Assembly (NCBI RefSeq): GCF_001676875.1
Contig: NZ_JYKA01000002.1
Location: 124,001 to 188,000 of the forward strand
Source: Chromobacterium subtsugae
GTDB lineage: Bacteria > Pseudomonadota > Gammaproteobacteria > Burkholderiales > Chromobacteriaceae
Length of the DNA stretch: 64,000 bases
Direction of reading: 5' to 3'
The translations under genes and the position numbers were made by a program. The notes beneath the pieces were generated by a model that had not been told where the DNA came from, made no database searches, and saw only the letters and a program-made list of their open reading frames with translations. Positions 8,194 to 17,017 of the stretch are shown here, piece after piece; the first letter of the stretch is position 1; every line of letters starts with the position of its first letter.

Positions 8194-8619
8194 TCAGTCG
8201 CGGTATTGCAGCGTCAGCAGATACTCTCCGCCATGCTCCCCCGCCCGGGCCACGATGCGCCCGTCGCCGCTCAAGCCGGCGAAATCGCCGCTGCCGCTGC
8301 CCGGCATCACCCGCAGCGAACCGCTGACGCCGGCCGCGGCGGAATACACGCCGTCATGCCGCAGCACCAGGCTGCCCTGCCGCTCGCCCCAGCGCGCGAC
8401 CACGCGCTCGTAGCCGATGAAGCTCACCTCGCCGCCCTCGTCCGCCGGATACAGCAGCTGGTACTCCAGCCAGCCTTGTCCCTCCAGGCTGCCGCTCAGC
8501 GCGTTGACGATGCTGGCGCGCTTGAGCTCGCCGGCGCCTTCGGTCTGCTGCAGCAATTGCTCGCTCCATGAGCCGACGTCGAAACGGCAGCTCAGGGAAA
8601 CCGCGAGATGTTGGCTCAT
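8194..8619 (-). CDS. DUF3224 domain protein
   Basis: 141-residue protein resembling the DUF3224 family, a single-domain beta barrel thought to share the allene-oxide-cyclase-like fold. Visible family features are the ISLSC-like start (LAVSLSCRFDVGSWSEQ), the LEGQGWLEYQLLY strand, GYERVVARWGERQGSLVLRHDG and the closing GEYLLTLQYRD. No signal peptide or catalytic motif is evident and the biological role is unknown. It stands alone between the opp terminator upstream and its own terminator downstream. Confidence 0.75.
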   Translation of the reverse strand: MSQHLAVSLSCRFDVGSWSEQLLQQTEGAGELKRASIVNALSGSLEGQGWLEYQLLYPADEGGEVSFIGYERVVARWGERQGSLVLRHDGVYSAAAGVSGSLRVMPGSGSGDFAGLSGDGRIVARAGEHGGEYLLTLQYRD

Positions 8620-8685
8620 CGCTCCGCTCCTTTGGCCATTGGCTTACAAGCATAATCGTTGACGCGCGCCGCAGCCAGCGCCGCG

Positions 8686-8723
8686 CAAACAAAAACCGCC
8701 GCCAGCGCAAAGCGTGGCGGCGG
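8686..8723 (-). terminator. Rho-independent terminator of the opp operon
   Basis: An 8-bp perfect stem (CCGCCGCC / GGCGGCGG, arms 8696-8703 and 8716-8723, with a further partly paired loop) is followed on the minus strand by TTTTTGTTTG. It lies 20 bp after the oppF stop. Confidence 0.85.
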
Positions 8724-8743
8724 CGCGACGGAACGGGTCCGCG

Positions 8744-9736
8744 TCAGGCCAGCAGGCAGGACGATTGCGTTTCGCTCGACAGCTTGCGCAGCTTCGGCAC
8801 CTCCTGCGCGCAACGCTCCACCGCCTGCGGGCAGCGGGTGCGGAACACGCAGCCGGACGGCGGGTTGATCGGGCTGGGCAGATCGCCCTGCAGGATCTGG
8901 ATCACCTTGTTCTTTTCCTGCCGCGGGTCCGGAATCGGAATGGCGGACAGCAGCGCGCGGGTGTACGGGTGCGAGGGCACGTCGTACAGCGCGTGCTTTT
9001 GCGCCAGCTCCATTTCGCGCCCCAGGTACATCACCAGGATGCGGTCGGAGATGTGCTTGACCACCGCCAGATCGTGGGCGATGAAGATCAGCGCCAGGCC
9101 CATCTCGCGCTGCAGTTCCTTCAGCAGGTTGATGATCTGCGCCTGGATCGACACGTCCAGCGCCGACACCGGCTCGTCGCAGATGATCAGCTTGGGCTCC
9201 AGGATCAGCGCGCGGGCGATGCCGATACGCTGGCACTGGCCGCCGGAGAACTCGTGCGGGTAGCGGTTGATCATCTGCTCGCGCAGGCCCACCCGCTTCA
9301 TGATGGCCTTGACGCGCTTCATCACCTCGTCGGCCGACAGCTCGGGCTTGTGCACGCGCAGCGGCTCGCCGATGATCTGGGCGATGGTCATGCGCGGATT
9401 CAGCGACGCCAGCGGATCCTGGAAGATCATCTGGATGTCCTTGCGGACGCTGAGCCAGTCTTTGGCGCTGCCTTGGCGCAGGTCCTTGCCCATCCAGACG
9501 ATTTCGCCTTCCGTCGCCGGGATCAGGTTGAGGATGGCGCGGCTGAGGGTGGACTTGCCGCAGCCGGACTCGCCGACCACGCCCAAAGTTTCGCCGGCGA
9601 AGAGGTCGAAGCTGACCCCGTCCACCGCCTTCAGCGTTTTCTTGGGGCTCCACGGCCAGGCGTCGCCGCCCTTGACCTGGAAATGAACCTTGACGTTGCG
9701 TACCGACAGGATCGGCTGCTTGGCGGTTTCAGACAT
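8744..9736 (-). CDS. oppF: Oligopeptide ABC transporter ATP-binding protein OppF
   Basis: 330-residue ATPase, one of the two nucleotide-binding subunits that power peptide import at the inner membrane. Walker A GESGCGKST is at 55-63, the Q-loop segment IFQDPLASLNP near 104-114, the ABC signature FSGGQ at 163-167 and Walker B LIICDEP at 183-189. The C-terminal extension with cysteines (CVFRTRCPQAVERC) is the oligopeptide/dipeptide-specific domain seen in OppF and DppF, which binds an iron-sulfur cluster in some homologues. Its start overlaps the end of oppD by 8 bp, implying coupled translation. OppF rather than DppF is preferred because of the complete oppA-to-F order; dipeptide specificity cannot be excluded. 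Confidence 0.88.
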   Translation of the reverse strand: MSETAKQPILSVRNVKVHFQVKGGDAWPWSPKKTLKAVDGVSFDLFAGETLGVVGESGCGKSTLSRAILNLIPATEGEIVWMGKDLRQGSAKDWLSVRKDIQMIFQDPLASLNPRMTIAQIIGEPLRVHKPELSADEVMKRVKAIMKRVGLREQMINRYPHEFSGGQCQRIGIARALILEPKLIICDEPVSALDVSIQAQIINLLKELQREMGLALIFIAHDLAVVKHISDRILVMYLGREMELAQKHALYDVPSHPYTRALLSAIPIPDPRQEKNKVIQILQGDLPSPINPPSGCVFRTRCPQAVERCAQEVPKLRKLSSETQSSCLLA

Positions 9737-10730
9737 GCGTCACCTCCTCGGCGGCTTTGACCAGTTCTTCCGCCGGCTTGTGACAGGCGCGCAGAATCTG
9801 CGGATTCAGGCTGCTGGCGGCCAGCGGCGGCAGCTCGCCGACGCAGCGCTCGCTGCTGTGCACGCAGCGCTCGCTGAACGGACAGCCCTTGGGCATATTG
9901 GCCATATTAGGCGGATTGCCGGGGATGCTGACCAGCTCGGAGCCGTCGTGGTCCAGCCGCGGCAGCGCGCCCAGCAGGCCGATGGTGTAGGGATGGCTCG
10001 GGTGGTAGAAGATGTCGTCGGCGCGGCCGTACTCCATCGCCCGGCCGCCGTACATCACCAGCACGTTCTCGCACAGGCCCGCCACCACGCCCAGGTCGTG
10101 GGTGATCATGATGATCGAGGTGCCGAAATCGCGCTGCAGGTCCTTCAGCAGCGTCAGGATCTGCGCCTGCACCGTCACGTCCAGCGCGGTGGTCGGCTCG
10201 TCGGCGATCAGCACTTCCGGCTCGCACAGCAGCGCCATCGCGATCATCACCCGCTGGCGCATGCCGCCGGAGAATTCGTGCGGGTACATATTGATGCGCC
10301 GCGCCGCTTCCGGGATGCGCACCGCGTCCAAAAGCTCGATCGCGCGCTTTTTGGCGTCGCGCCGGCTCAGGCCCTTGTGCAGCTCCAGCACCTCGCTCAT
10401 CTGCCGCTCCACCGTCAGGTAGGGGTTCAGCGAGGTCATCGGGTCCTGGAAGATCATCGAGATGCGGTCGCCGCGGATCTTGTTCAGATCCTTCGCGCCC
10501 ATCGCCAGCAGGTTTTGGCCGTGGTACAGCGCTTCGCCGCTGGTTTTGCCGTTCTTGGCCAGCAGCCCCATCATCGCCAGCACGGTCTGGCTCTTGCCGG
10601 AGCCGGATTCGCCGACGATGCCCAGGGTCTGGCCCTTTTTCAACTCGAAATTCACGCCGTTGACGGCGTTGACCACGCCGTCGTTGGTCTGGAACTGAAC
10701 CCCGAGGTTAGTTACTTTCAGAATGCTCAT
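9729..10730 (-). CDS. oppD: Oligopeptide ABC transporter ATP-binding protein OppD
   Basis: 333-residue ATPase paired with OppF. Walker A GESGSGKSQ is at 40-48, followed by IFQDPMTSLNP, the signature FSGGMRQRV and Walker B VLIADEP, then the peptide-transporter C-terminal domain with GCPFSERC. The frame is open to an ATG at 10742, but the ATG at 10730 starts the usual family N-terminus (MSILKVTNLGVQF) and has GAGG upstream. It begins 26 bp after the oppC stop and overlaps oppF by 8 bp. OppD and OppF form the heterodimeric motor bound to the OppBC permease. Confidence 0.9.
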   Translation of the reverse strand: MSILKVTNLGVQFQTNDGVVNAVNGVNFELKKGQTLGIVGESGSGKSQTVLAMMGLLAKNGKTSGEALYHGQNLLAMGAKDLNKIRGDRISMIFQDPMTSLNPYLTVERQMSEVLELHKGLSRRDAKKRAIELLDAVRIPEAARRINMYPHEFSGGMRQRVMIAMALLCEPEVLIADEPTTALDVTVQAQILTLLKDLQRDFGTSIIMITHDLGVVAGLCENVLVMYGGRAMEYGRADDIFYHPSHPYTIGLLGALPRLDHDGSELVSIPGNPPNMANMPKGCPFSERCVHSSERCVGELPPLAASSLNPQILRACHKPAEELVKAAEEVTHV

Positions 10731-10755
10731 GGCTTGCCTCATCTATCCTGCGGGA

Positions 10756-11667
10756 TCAGCGGTCTTTCGGGTCCAGCGCGTCGCGCAGGCCGTCGCCGAT
10801 ATAGTTGGCGCAATACAGCGTCAGCGACAACATCCCGGCCGGGAACAGCAGGATCCACGGCGTGGAATCCATCACCCCGGCACCGTCCTGGATCAGCACG
10901 CCCCAGCTGGTCATCGGCTCCTGCACCCCCAGGCCGAGGAAGGACAGCACCGACTCGGTCAGGATCACGCCCGGCACCGTCACCGTGGTGTAGATCACCA
11001 CGATGCCCAGCAGGTTGGGCACGATGTGGCGGAAAATGATCACAGGCGTCGACACGCCGATCGCGTGCGCCGCCTCGACGTATTCCTTGGACTTGATCGC
11101 CAGCGCCTGGCCGCGCACCACCCGCGCCATGTCCATCCACGAGAACACGGTGATGGTCAGCACCACCAGGTAGAACTCGCGGCCCAAGAGCGTCACCATC
11201 AGAATGGCGATCAGCAGGTAGGGCACCGCGTACATCATGTCGACGATGCGCATCATCAGCGAGTCGATCTTGCCGCCGAGGAAGCCGGCGGTGGCGCCCC
11301 AGACTATGCCCAGGATCACCGAGGCGATGGTGGCCAGCAGGCCCACCATCAGCGAGATGCGGCCGCCGACCAGGCAGCGCACCAGCAGGTCGCGCCCCAG
11401 CGCGTCGGTGCCGAACCAGTGCATATTATGCAGCGTGGGCGCCTCGCTCATCGCGTCCCAGTCGGTATCGGCATAGCCGTTGGCCAGCAGCATGGGGCCG
11501 AAGATACAGGCCAGCGTGATCAGGCTGAGCACCACCAGGCTGACCACCGCCGCCTTGTTGCGGAGAAACCGGATGCGGGCGTCGCGCCACAGGCTGCGGC
11601 CTTCGACCGCCGCCTCGCTCAGGCCGTTTTCCAGCGCTACGGCCGCAGCCGCTTGTTTGCTCTTCAT
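10756..11667 (-). CDS. oppC: Oligopeptide ABC transporter permease OppC
   Basis: About 303-residue integral membrane subunit with one N-terminal helix (about 33-55), then five further helices and the cytoplasmic EAA loop (AHAIGVSTPVIIFRHIVPN) that contacts the ATPases. AAGGAA immediately precedes tandem ATG codons at 11670 and 11667; the second has better spacing. A longer frame to 11715 would overlap oppB and lacks a ribosome site. It starts 13-16 bp after oppB and is followed by oppD after 25 bp, consistent with one transcript. Family assignment is secure from the OppC-type N-terminal extension and operon order. Confidence 0.9.
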   Translation of the reverse strand: MKSKQAAAAVALENGLSEAAVEGRSLWRDARIRFLRNKAAVVSLVVLSLITLACIFGPMLLANGYADTDWDAMSEAPTLHNMHWFGTDALGRDLLVRCLVGGRISLMVGLLATIASVILGIVWGATAGFLGGKIDSLMMRIVDMMYAVPYLLIAILMVTLLGREFYLVVLTITVFSWMDMARVVRGQALAIKSKEYVEAAHAIGVSTPVIIFRHIVPNLLGIVVIYTTVTVPGVILTESVLSFLGLGVQEPMTSWGVLIQDGAGVMDSTPWILLFPAGMLSLTLYCANYIGDGLRDALDPKDR

Positions 11668-11683
11668 CATTTCCTTCGCCCCC

Positions 11684-12604
11684 TCAGTAGCGGATCTTGG
11701 GGTCGAGCAAGGCATAAGCCAGGTCGACGAGGAGGTTGAACACCACCGTGATCACCGTCACCAGCACCACCAGGCCCAGCACCAGCGTGTAGTCGCGGTT
11801 GGAGGCGCCGTTGACGATCAGTTTGCCGAGCCCCGGCAGGCCGAACACCGTCTCGGTCACCACCGCCGAGGTGATGGACGAGATGGCCAGCGGGCCGATC
11901 ACCGACACCACCGGCATCAGCGCCGGCTTCAGCGCGTGGCGCAGCACGATGGCGCGCAGCGGCAGGCCCTTGGCGCGCGCGGTGCGGATGAAGTTGCTGT
12001 TCAGCACTTCGATCAGGCTGCCGCGCATCACGCGGCCGATAGTGGAGACGTTGATGAACACCAACAGCGAAATCGGCAGGATCATGAACTTCAGCTTGAA
12101 GTTGTCCCAGCCACCGGCCGGCAGCAGCGGCAGCCAGATGGCGAAGATCATCACCAGCACCGGCCCCAGCACGAAGGACGGGAAGGCGCCGCCGATATTG
12201 CCGAACAACATAACCAGATAATCGACGACGCTGTTCTGGCGCAGCGCGGCGATGGTGCCCAGCAGCACGCCCAGCACCAGCGAGATCAGGATGGCTCCGC
12301 CGCCTATGGTGGCGGACACCGGCAAGGCCTTGCTCACCAGATCGTTGACGCTCCAGTCGGCATAGCGGAAGGAGGCCCCCAGATCGCCGTGCAGCAGGCT
12401 GTTGAGGTAATACAGGTATTGTTGCCACGGAGGCAGGTCAAGATGGTACTTGGCCTGCAGATTGGCCAGCACCGCGGCGGAGACCTTGCGTTCGCCGTCG
12501 AACGGGCCGCCCGGCGTCAAGTGCAGCAACAGATAGCAGACCGTGATGACCGCCAGCAAGGTGGGGATCGTCGCCAGAATGCGTCGGAAAGTATAAGACC
12601 ACAT
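11684..12604 (-). CDS. oppB: Oligopeptide ABC transporter permease OppB
   Basis: 306-residue inner membrane permease. It begins with a helix at about 7-29 (FRRILATIPTLLAVITVCYL), has the periplasmic LTPGGPFDGER segment typical of OppB, five more helices, and the EAA loop (TARAKGLPLRAIVLRHALKPA). Length equals that of enteric OppB. The gene is separated from oppA by 146 bp containing two hairpins, which would allow the binding protein to be made in excess over the membrane parts. Confidence 0.9.
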   Translation of the reverse strand: MWSYTFRRILATIPTLLAVITVCYLLLHLTPGGPFDGERKVSAAVLANLQAKYHLDLPPWQQYLYYLNSLLHGDLGASFRYADWSVNDLVSKALPVSATIGGGAILISLVLGVLLGTIAALRQNSVVDYLVMLFGNIGGAFPSFVLGPVLVMIFAIWLPLLPAGGWDNFKLKFMILPISLLVFINVSTIGRVMRGSLIEVLNSNFIRTARAKGLPLRAIVLRHALKPALMPVVSVIGPLAISSITSAVVTETVFGLPGLGKLIVNGASNRDYTLVLGLVVLVTVITVVFNLLVDLAYALLDPKIRY

Positions 12605-12750
12605 ATCGAACTCCGCTTGGCGGGCGCAGCGCGGCCGCCCGCCAACGCGCGAGGCCGTGCCGCCGCCAATCTACATCTCAGGCCGGAGTCCGCCAGGCGG
12701 GCCTCCGGCCTCTGTTCATCCAGCGCGAACGCTGGCCGCTTGCATCACGC
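12605..12750 (-). promoter_or_regulatory. oppA-oppB spacer with two stem-loops
   Basis: Two perfect or near-perfect inverted repeats lie between oppA and oppB. One is 9 bp (TTGGCGGGC / GCCCGCCAA, 12617-12645), the other a 9-bp stem extended by CCGCC/GGCGG (12680-12711). Neither is followed by a T run on the minus strand, so they are better explained as mRNA-stabilising or processing structures than as terminators. In enteric bacteria similar structures raise oppA mRNA relative to oppBCDF; the same role here is inference. Confidence 0.5.
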
Positions 12751-14364
12751 TCAGTGGGCGATGATGTAGAGGTCCTTGCCCTGGTAACGATCCAGCGGGC
12801 TCTTGCCGTAGCCGCCCACATAGGACTTCACCAGACGCGGCGCGGTGTATTGCAGCAGCGGCAGCATCGGGTAGTCGTCCATGATCATCTTGGTGGCCTG
12901 GGTGAACAACTGCTTGCGCTTGGCCGGGTCCAGCGACTGGCTGCCCTGCTTGATCAGCTCTTCCGCCTTGGGATTGCAGTTCTTGTTTTCGTTCTGATCG
13001 TTATTGCACTGCACCAATGCCAAGAAGGTGGTGGCGTCGTTGTAGTCGGCGTTCCAGCCGTTGCGGGCGATCTGGTAGTCGCCGTCATGGCGCTTCTTCA
13101 GCAGCACCTTGAACTCCAGGCTTTCCAACTCGGTGTTCAGGCCCAGCTTCGACTTCCACTCCGAAGCGGCGAAGATCGCCATCTTCTTGTGATAGTCGTT
13201 GGTGTTGTAGGTGAAGGTCACCTTGGTGCCCGGCTTGACGCCCGCTTCGGCCAGCAGCTTCTTGGCCTCGTCGACGCGCTTGGCCATCGGCCATTTCACC
13301 CAGTCGTAGGTGGAGGCGTCGGCGCCGGAAATGCCGCGCACCATCACGCTATAAGCAGGCGTCTGGCCGTCGGCGGTGATTTTCTTGGCCAGAATGTCGC
13401 GGTCGATCACCATCGACAGCGCCTTGCGCACGCGCACATCCTTCAGCAGCGGATCCTTGTTGTTGAACGAGTAGTAGCGCAGGGCCAGGAATTCGGTGTT
13501 GCGGATTTCCTTCGGGTACTGCGCCTTGTACTTGTCGAAGGTGCCCGGCGGCAACTGGTAGACGAAATCGTTCTGGCCGGATTCAAACAGTTTGACGTCG
13601 GCGTTGCTGTCTTCGATCGGCAGATAGGTGATCTTGGTCAGCTGGACGTTCTTGGCGTCCCAGTAGTTGGGGTTCTTGGCGGTGACGATCTTGCTGTTGA
13701 CTTGCCAGTCCTTCAGCAGGAACGGACCATTGCTGACCATCTTGCCCGGCTTGGTCCAGTCCTTGCCGTACTTGTCGATGGTGGCCTTCGGCAGCGGCGC
13801 CAGCTGGGTGTTGGCCACCAGCGACGGCAGGAACAGCACCGGATAAGGCGTCTTCACTTCCAGCGTGTACTTGTCGACGGCCTTGACGCCCAGCGTGGAG
13901 GCCGGCTTCTTGCCCTCGGCGATTTCCTTGCCGTTGACGATGAACATGCCGTAGGTCGACGCGTACGGGGAGGCGGTCTTCGGATCGACGAAACGCTGCC
14001 AGCCGTAGACGAAGTCGCCGGCGGTCACCGGAGTGCCATCAGACCACTTGGCGTTCTTGCGCAGGTGGAACACCCAAGTATTGGCTTCGACTTCCTTCCA
14101 GCTTTCGGCGACACCCGGGAGAACCTTGCCGTAGACATCCAGCGTGGTCAGACCCTCGAACAGGTCGGCGGTGATGGTGTTGGCCGGCACGGATTCCGCC
14201 ACTACCGGATCCAGCGTTTCCGGCTCGGCGCCGGTATTGCGGGTGAACTCCTGCTTGGCAGCCAGCTTGACGCCGGCGGGCACCTTGGCGGCCAGCACGG
14301 AACCGGAAGCCATGGCCAGCGCGACGGCGGCGGCGATCGCCTTCAGCGATTGCTTGTCAGTCAT
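12751..14364 (-). CDS. oppA: Periplasmic oligopeptide-binding protein OppA
   Basis: 537-residue extracytoplasmic solute-binding protein of family 5. The first 25 residues form a Sec signal peptide (positively charged start, alanine-rich core, cleavage likely after SGSVLAA). The mature part has the family signature EPETLDP, SWKEVEANTWVFHLRKNAKW and SDGTPVTAGDFVYGWQRF. It captures peptides in the periplasm and delivers them to OppBC. The ATG has AAGGAG 9 bases upstream. It is the first gene of oppABCDF and has a 420-bp upstream region. A specificity for murein tripeptide (MppA-like) cannot be ruled out, but no second copy is in view. Confidence 0.9.
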   Translation of the reverse strand: MTDKQSLKAIAAAVALAMASGSVLAAKVPAGVKLAAKQEFTRNTGAEPETLDPVVAESVPANTITADLFEGLTTLDVYGKVLPGVAESWKEVEANTWVFHLRKNAKWSDGTPVTAGDFVYGWQRFVDPKTASPYASTYGMFIVNGKEIAEGKKPASTLGVKAVDKYTLEVKTPYPVLFLPSLVANTQLAPLPKATIDKYGKDWTKPGKMVSNGPFLLKDWQVNSKIVTAKNPNYWDAKNVQLTKITYLPIEDSNADVKLFESGQNDFVYQLPPGTFDKYKAQYPKEIRNTEFLALRYYSFNNKDPLLKDVRVRKALSMVIDRDILAKKITADGQTPAYSVMVRGISGADASTYDWVKWPMAKRVDEAKKLLAEAGVKPGTKVTFTYNTNDYHKKMAIFAASEWKSKLGLNTELESLEFKVLLKKRHDGDYQIARNGWNADYNDATTFLALVQCNNDQNENKNCNPKAEELIKQGSQSLDPAKRKQLFTQATKMIMDDYPMLPLLQYTAPRLVKSYVGGYGKSPLDRYQGKDLYIIAH

Positions 14365-14744
14365 CTTCTACTCTCCTTGTTCTGTCTCCGTCCTGTCTAT
14401 CGCAAGACGGCGGATTTTTTTCACTCGATTGTATCCAGAGTGGGTCCGCAGATTATGCGCAGAGGGTTTTGAATACTTCAAGCCCCAAGACCCATAATAT
14501 GCTATTCATTTTTCTCAACATCGCAACTTTGTCAGACAATAGACTACTCATGCAAATCAATGGCTTGATTACACGCTGTTTTTTATACTTTCGACATGCC
14601 GACATGTGAAATGCTATTAGCTGATCCGAGCAAATTTCATGGCAAAAACCCGCGCCGCCACCGCGCCAGCCTTACATATCATCGCCCCCTGATTTGCAGA
14701 AAGCGCGATGGATTTCCATTCACATTAAAAAATCGCACCAAATG
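14365..14744. other. Intergenic region upstream of oppA
   Basis: About 380 bp without a convincing gene, clearly more A+T-rich than its neighbours. It holds the oppA leader and a candidate promoter on the minus strand. A repeated CGACATG (about 14592-14605) is also present. I see no RNA gene. Confidence 0.5.
14452..14481 (-). promoter_or_regulatory. Candidate oppA promoter
   Basis: On the minus strand, TTGAAG (14481-14476) is separated by 18 bp from CATAAT (14457-14452), about 90 bp before the oppA start. The -35 element lies in a small palindrome, TTGAA-GTA-TTCAA (14469-14481), which could be an operator. Matches are partial, so this is tentative. Confidence 0.35.
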
Positions 14745-14770
14745 AAAAAAGCCGCCCACAGGCGGCTTTT
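14745..14770 (-). terminator. Rho-independent terminator of pyrC
   Basis: A perfect 6-bp stem GCCGCC/GGCGGC with a 4-base loop (14751-14766) is followed on the minus strand by TTTTTTCATT, about 20 bp after the pyrC stop. The plus strand has TTTT after the stem, so it may work both ways. Confidence 0.85.
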
Positions 14771-14786
14771 CAAGCGTTTTTTCCCG

Positions 14787-15821
14787 TCAGTCCAGCAAAC
14801 GCCAGCCTATCTGTTCCCCGGCGCGCAGCGGCACCAGCGCGTCGCCCGGATACGGCAGCTCGGCCGGCACGGTCCAGCTTTCCCTGGCCAGGGTGATGCG
14901 CCCGCCGTTGGCCGGCAAGCCGTAGAAGGCCGGGCCGTTCAGGCTGGCGAAAGCCTCCAGCTTGTCCAGCGCGCCGGCGGCTTCGAAGGCTTCGGCGTAA
15001 AGTTCGATCGCCGCGTTGGCGGTGTACATGCCGGCGCAGCCGCAGGCCGCCTCCTTGGCGCCCTTGGCGTGCGGCGCGCTGTCGGTGCCGAGGAAGAACT
15101 TGGCCGAGCCGGAAGTGGCCGCTTTCACCAGCGCCTGGCGGTGTTGCTCGCGCTTGAGCACCGGCAGGCAATAATGGTGCGGCCGGATGCCGCCGACGAA
15201 CAGCGCGTTGCGGTTCATCAGCAGGTGATGGGCGGTAATGGTGGCGGCCACATTGGCCGGCGCGGCGGCGACGAATTCGGCCGCCTCGCGGGTGGTGATG
15301 TGCTCGAACACCACCTTCAAATTCGGCAGTTTGGCCAGCAGCGGCTTCATCACCCGTTCGATGAACACCGCCTCGCGGTCGAACACGTCGATGTCGGCGT
15401 CGGTCACCTCGCCGTGCACCAACAGCGGCATGCCGACTTCGGCCATCGCCTGCAGCGCCGGCATCGCCTGGGCGATGTCGGTGACGCCGTGGTCGGAATT
15501 GGTGGTGGCGCCGGCAGGATACAGCTTGACGCCATGGACGAAGCCGCAGGCCTTGGCCTTGCGGATTTCATCGGCGCTGGTCTTGTCGGTCAGATACAGC
15601 GTCATCAGCGGTTCGAAGGCGCTGCCGGCCGGGCGCGCGGCCAGGATGCGCTCGCGGTAGGCGGCGGCGGCGGCCACCGTGGTGACCGGCGGCTTCAGGT
15701 TGGGCATCACGATGGCGCGGCCCATCTGGCGACAGGTGTCGGGCAGCACCGCGGCCAGCGCGGCGTCGTCGCGCAGGTGCAGGTGCCAATCATCGGGGCG
15801 GATCAGGGTGAGTGTCTGCAT
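14787..15821 (-). CDS. pyrC: Dihydroorotase
   Basis: 344-residue zinc amidohydrolase that cyclises carbamoyl aspartate to dihydroorotate, the third step of pyrimidine synthesis. Metal-binding His13 and His15 are in DWHLHLRD; the lysine that becomes carboxylated is Lys100 in [13 protein letters not shown]; other ligands follow in VHGEV and FEHITT. Length and motifs match the class II (E. coli PyrC) type rather than the longer PyrC/PyrX forms. It stands 63 bp downstream of the TusA-like gene and ends at a clear terminator. Confidence 0.95.
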   Translation of the reverse strand: MQTLTLIRPDDWHLHLRDDAALAAVLPDTCRQMGRAIVMPNLKPPVTTVAAAAAYRERILAARPAGSAFEPLMTLYLTDKTSADEIRKAKACGFVHGVKLYPAGATTNSDHGVTDIAQAMPALQAMAEVGMPLLVHGEVTDADIDVFDREAVFIERVMKPLLAKLPNLKVVFEHITTREAAEFVAAAPANVAATITAHHLLMNRNALFVGGIRPHHYCLPVLKREQHRQALVKAATSGSAKFFLGTDSAPHAKGAKEAACGCAGMYTANAAIELYAEAFEAAGALDKLEAFASLNGPAFYGLPANGGRITLARESWTVPAELPYPGDALVPLRAGEQIGWRLLD

Positions 15822-15884
15822 GGTCGGGGCTTGGCGTGGCTAGAGATAAAAGAATGGCGACGGGAACACCGTCGCCAGGCATGC

Positions 15885-16115
15885 TTATTTGCGTTTGAGC
15901 ACCATCCGGAACTTGCCCTCGCCGGTGGTGGTCGATTCGAGCAGGCCGTTGCCGGTCTGGCGGCAAAACGCCTCGAAGTCCTTGGGCGCGCCGGGATCGG
16001 TGGCGATCACCTCCAGCACGGCGCCGCTCGCCATATCGGCCAGCGCCTTCTTCGCGCGCAGGATGGGCAGCGGGCAATTGAGGCCGGAAAGATCAATCTG
16101 CTTGTCGGGAGTCAT
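15885..16115 (-). CDS. TusA-family sulfurtransferase-like protein
   Basis: 76-residue sulfur carrier of the TusA/SirA/YeeD family. The signature CPxP (GLNCPLPILR, Cys14) is near the N-terminus and the length is typical. TusA relays persulfide sulfur from cysteine desulfurase, for instance to tRNA thiolation and molybdenum cofactor synthesis; moaC is about 2 kb away but not in the same transcript. Family members differ in partner and this one cannot be placed from sequence alone. It precedes pyrC on the same strand by 63 bp. Confidence 0.85.
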   Translation of the reverse strand: MTPDKQIDLSGLNCPLPILRAKKALADMASGAVLEVIATDPGAPKDFEAFCRQTGNGLLESTTTGEGKFRMVLKRK

Positions 16116-16237
16116 GGGCCGGTGTCCTGAGCCATATCGCGTTACAATGAATGGGGTATGGGCCCGCGCGCTGCGGCGGGCCTTCTGGCCGTATAGTTTA
16201 CGCCAGTCGTCAAGCCTTCCCCAAATCGGTCTTCACT

Positions 16238-17002
16238 ATGTGCATCATCGCTTTTGCCTACAAGACGCCGGGCATGGGCCAGCTGGCCCTCTTGGCCAAC
16301 CGCGACGAATACTACGCCCGCCCGTCGGCGCCGCTGGACTGGTGGCCGGAGTACCCGCATACGCTGGGCGGCCGCGACCTGCAATCCGGCGGCAGCTGGA
16401 TGATGGTCGACGGACGCAACCGCTTCGCCGCCATCACCAACTTCCGCGACGGTTTTCCGGCCAAGGCCGAGCGCTCGCGCGGCGAACTGGTGGAGCGCTT
16501 CGTCAGCGGCGACGACGACGCCTTCGCTTTTGCCGACTGGCTGCGCGCCGAGCATCACCGCTACGCGCCGTTCAATCTGCTGTTCGGCCATACCTCCGAC
16601 CTGTTCTTCTTCCACAGCCGCACCGCGCAGATCGCCCGCGTCACGCCCGGCATCCACACGCTGTCCAACGCCACGCTGGATACGCCGTGGTTCAAGAGCC
16701 AGCGGCTGGCCGAATACCTGCGCGAATTCCAGCGGGTGCCCAACGAAGACCAGGCCTACGCGGCGCTGTCCGACCCCACCCCGGCCGGCCCCGGCCAGCT
16801 GCCCAACACCCGTATCGGCCTGGCGCTGGAAAAAACCTTGTCGCCGATCTTCATCCAGGGCCGCGATTACGGCACCCGCGCCTCGATGTTGCTGACGGTG
16901 TCCAGCCGCGGCGACATCGCCTTTTCCGAATTGAGCTGGGGCCTGGCCGGCCGCGAAACCGGCCGCCGCCATTACAACCTGCGCGCCGGCACGGCGCGCT
17001 GA
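16238..17002 (+). CDS. NRDE (TANGO2-like) family protein
   Basis: 254-residue protein of the NRDE family, related to eukaryotic TANGO2. The N-terminus MCIIAFAY places Cys2 at the position of an Ntn-hydrolase-like nucleophile, and the name motif NRDE is at 21-24, followed by GGRDLQSGGSWM and FAAITNFRD. Function in bacteria is unproven; heme or lipid handling has been proposed for homologues. The frame is open to an upstream ATG at 16151, but the ATG at 16238 gives the conserved N-terminal cysteine, so it is the better start. A secreted CNP1-like protein follows after 15 bp, probably in the same transcript. Confidence 0.85.
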   Translation: MCIIAFAYKTPGMGQLALLANRDEYYARPSAPLDWWPEYPHTLGGRDLQSGGSWMMVDGRNRFAAITNFRDGFPAKAERSRGELVERFVSGDDDAFAFADWLRAEHHRYAPFNLLFGHTSDLFFFHSRTAQIARVTPGIHTLSNATLDTPWFKSQRLAEYLREFQRVPNEDQAYAALSDPTPAGPGQLPNTRIGLALEKTLSPIFIQGRDYGTRASMLLTVSSRGDIAFSELSWGLAGRETGRRHYNLRAGTAR

Positions 17003-17017
17003 TCCGGAGCATCGAAC

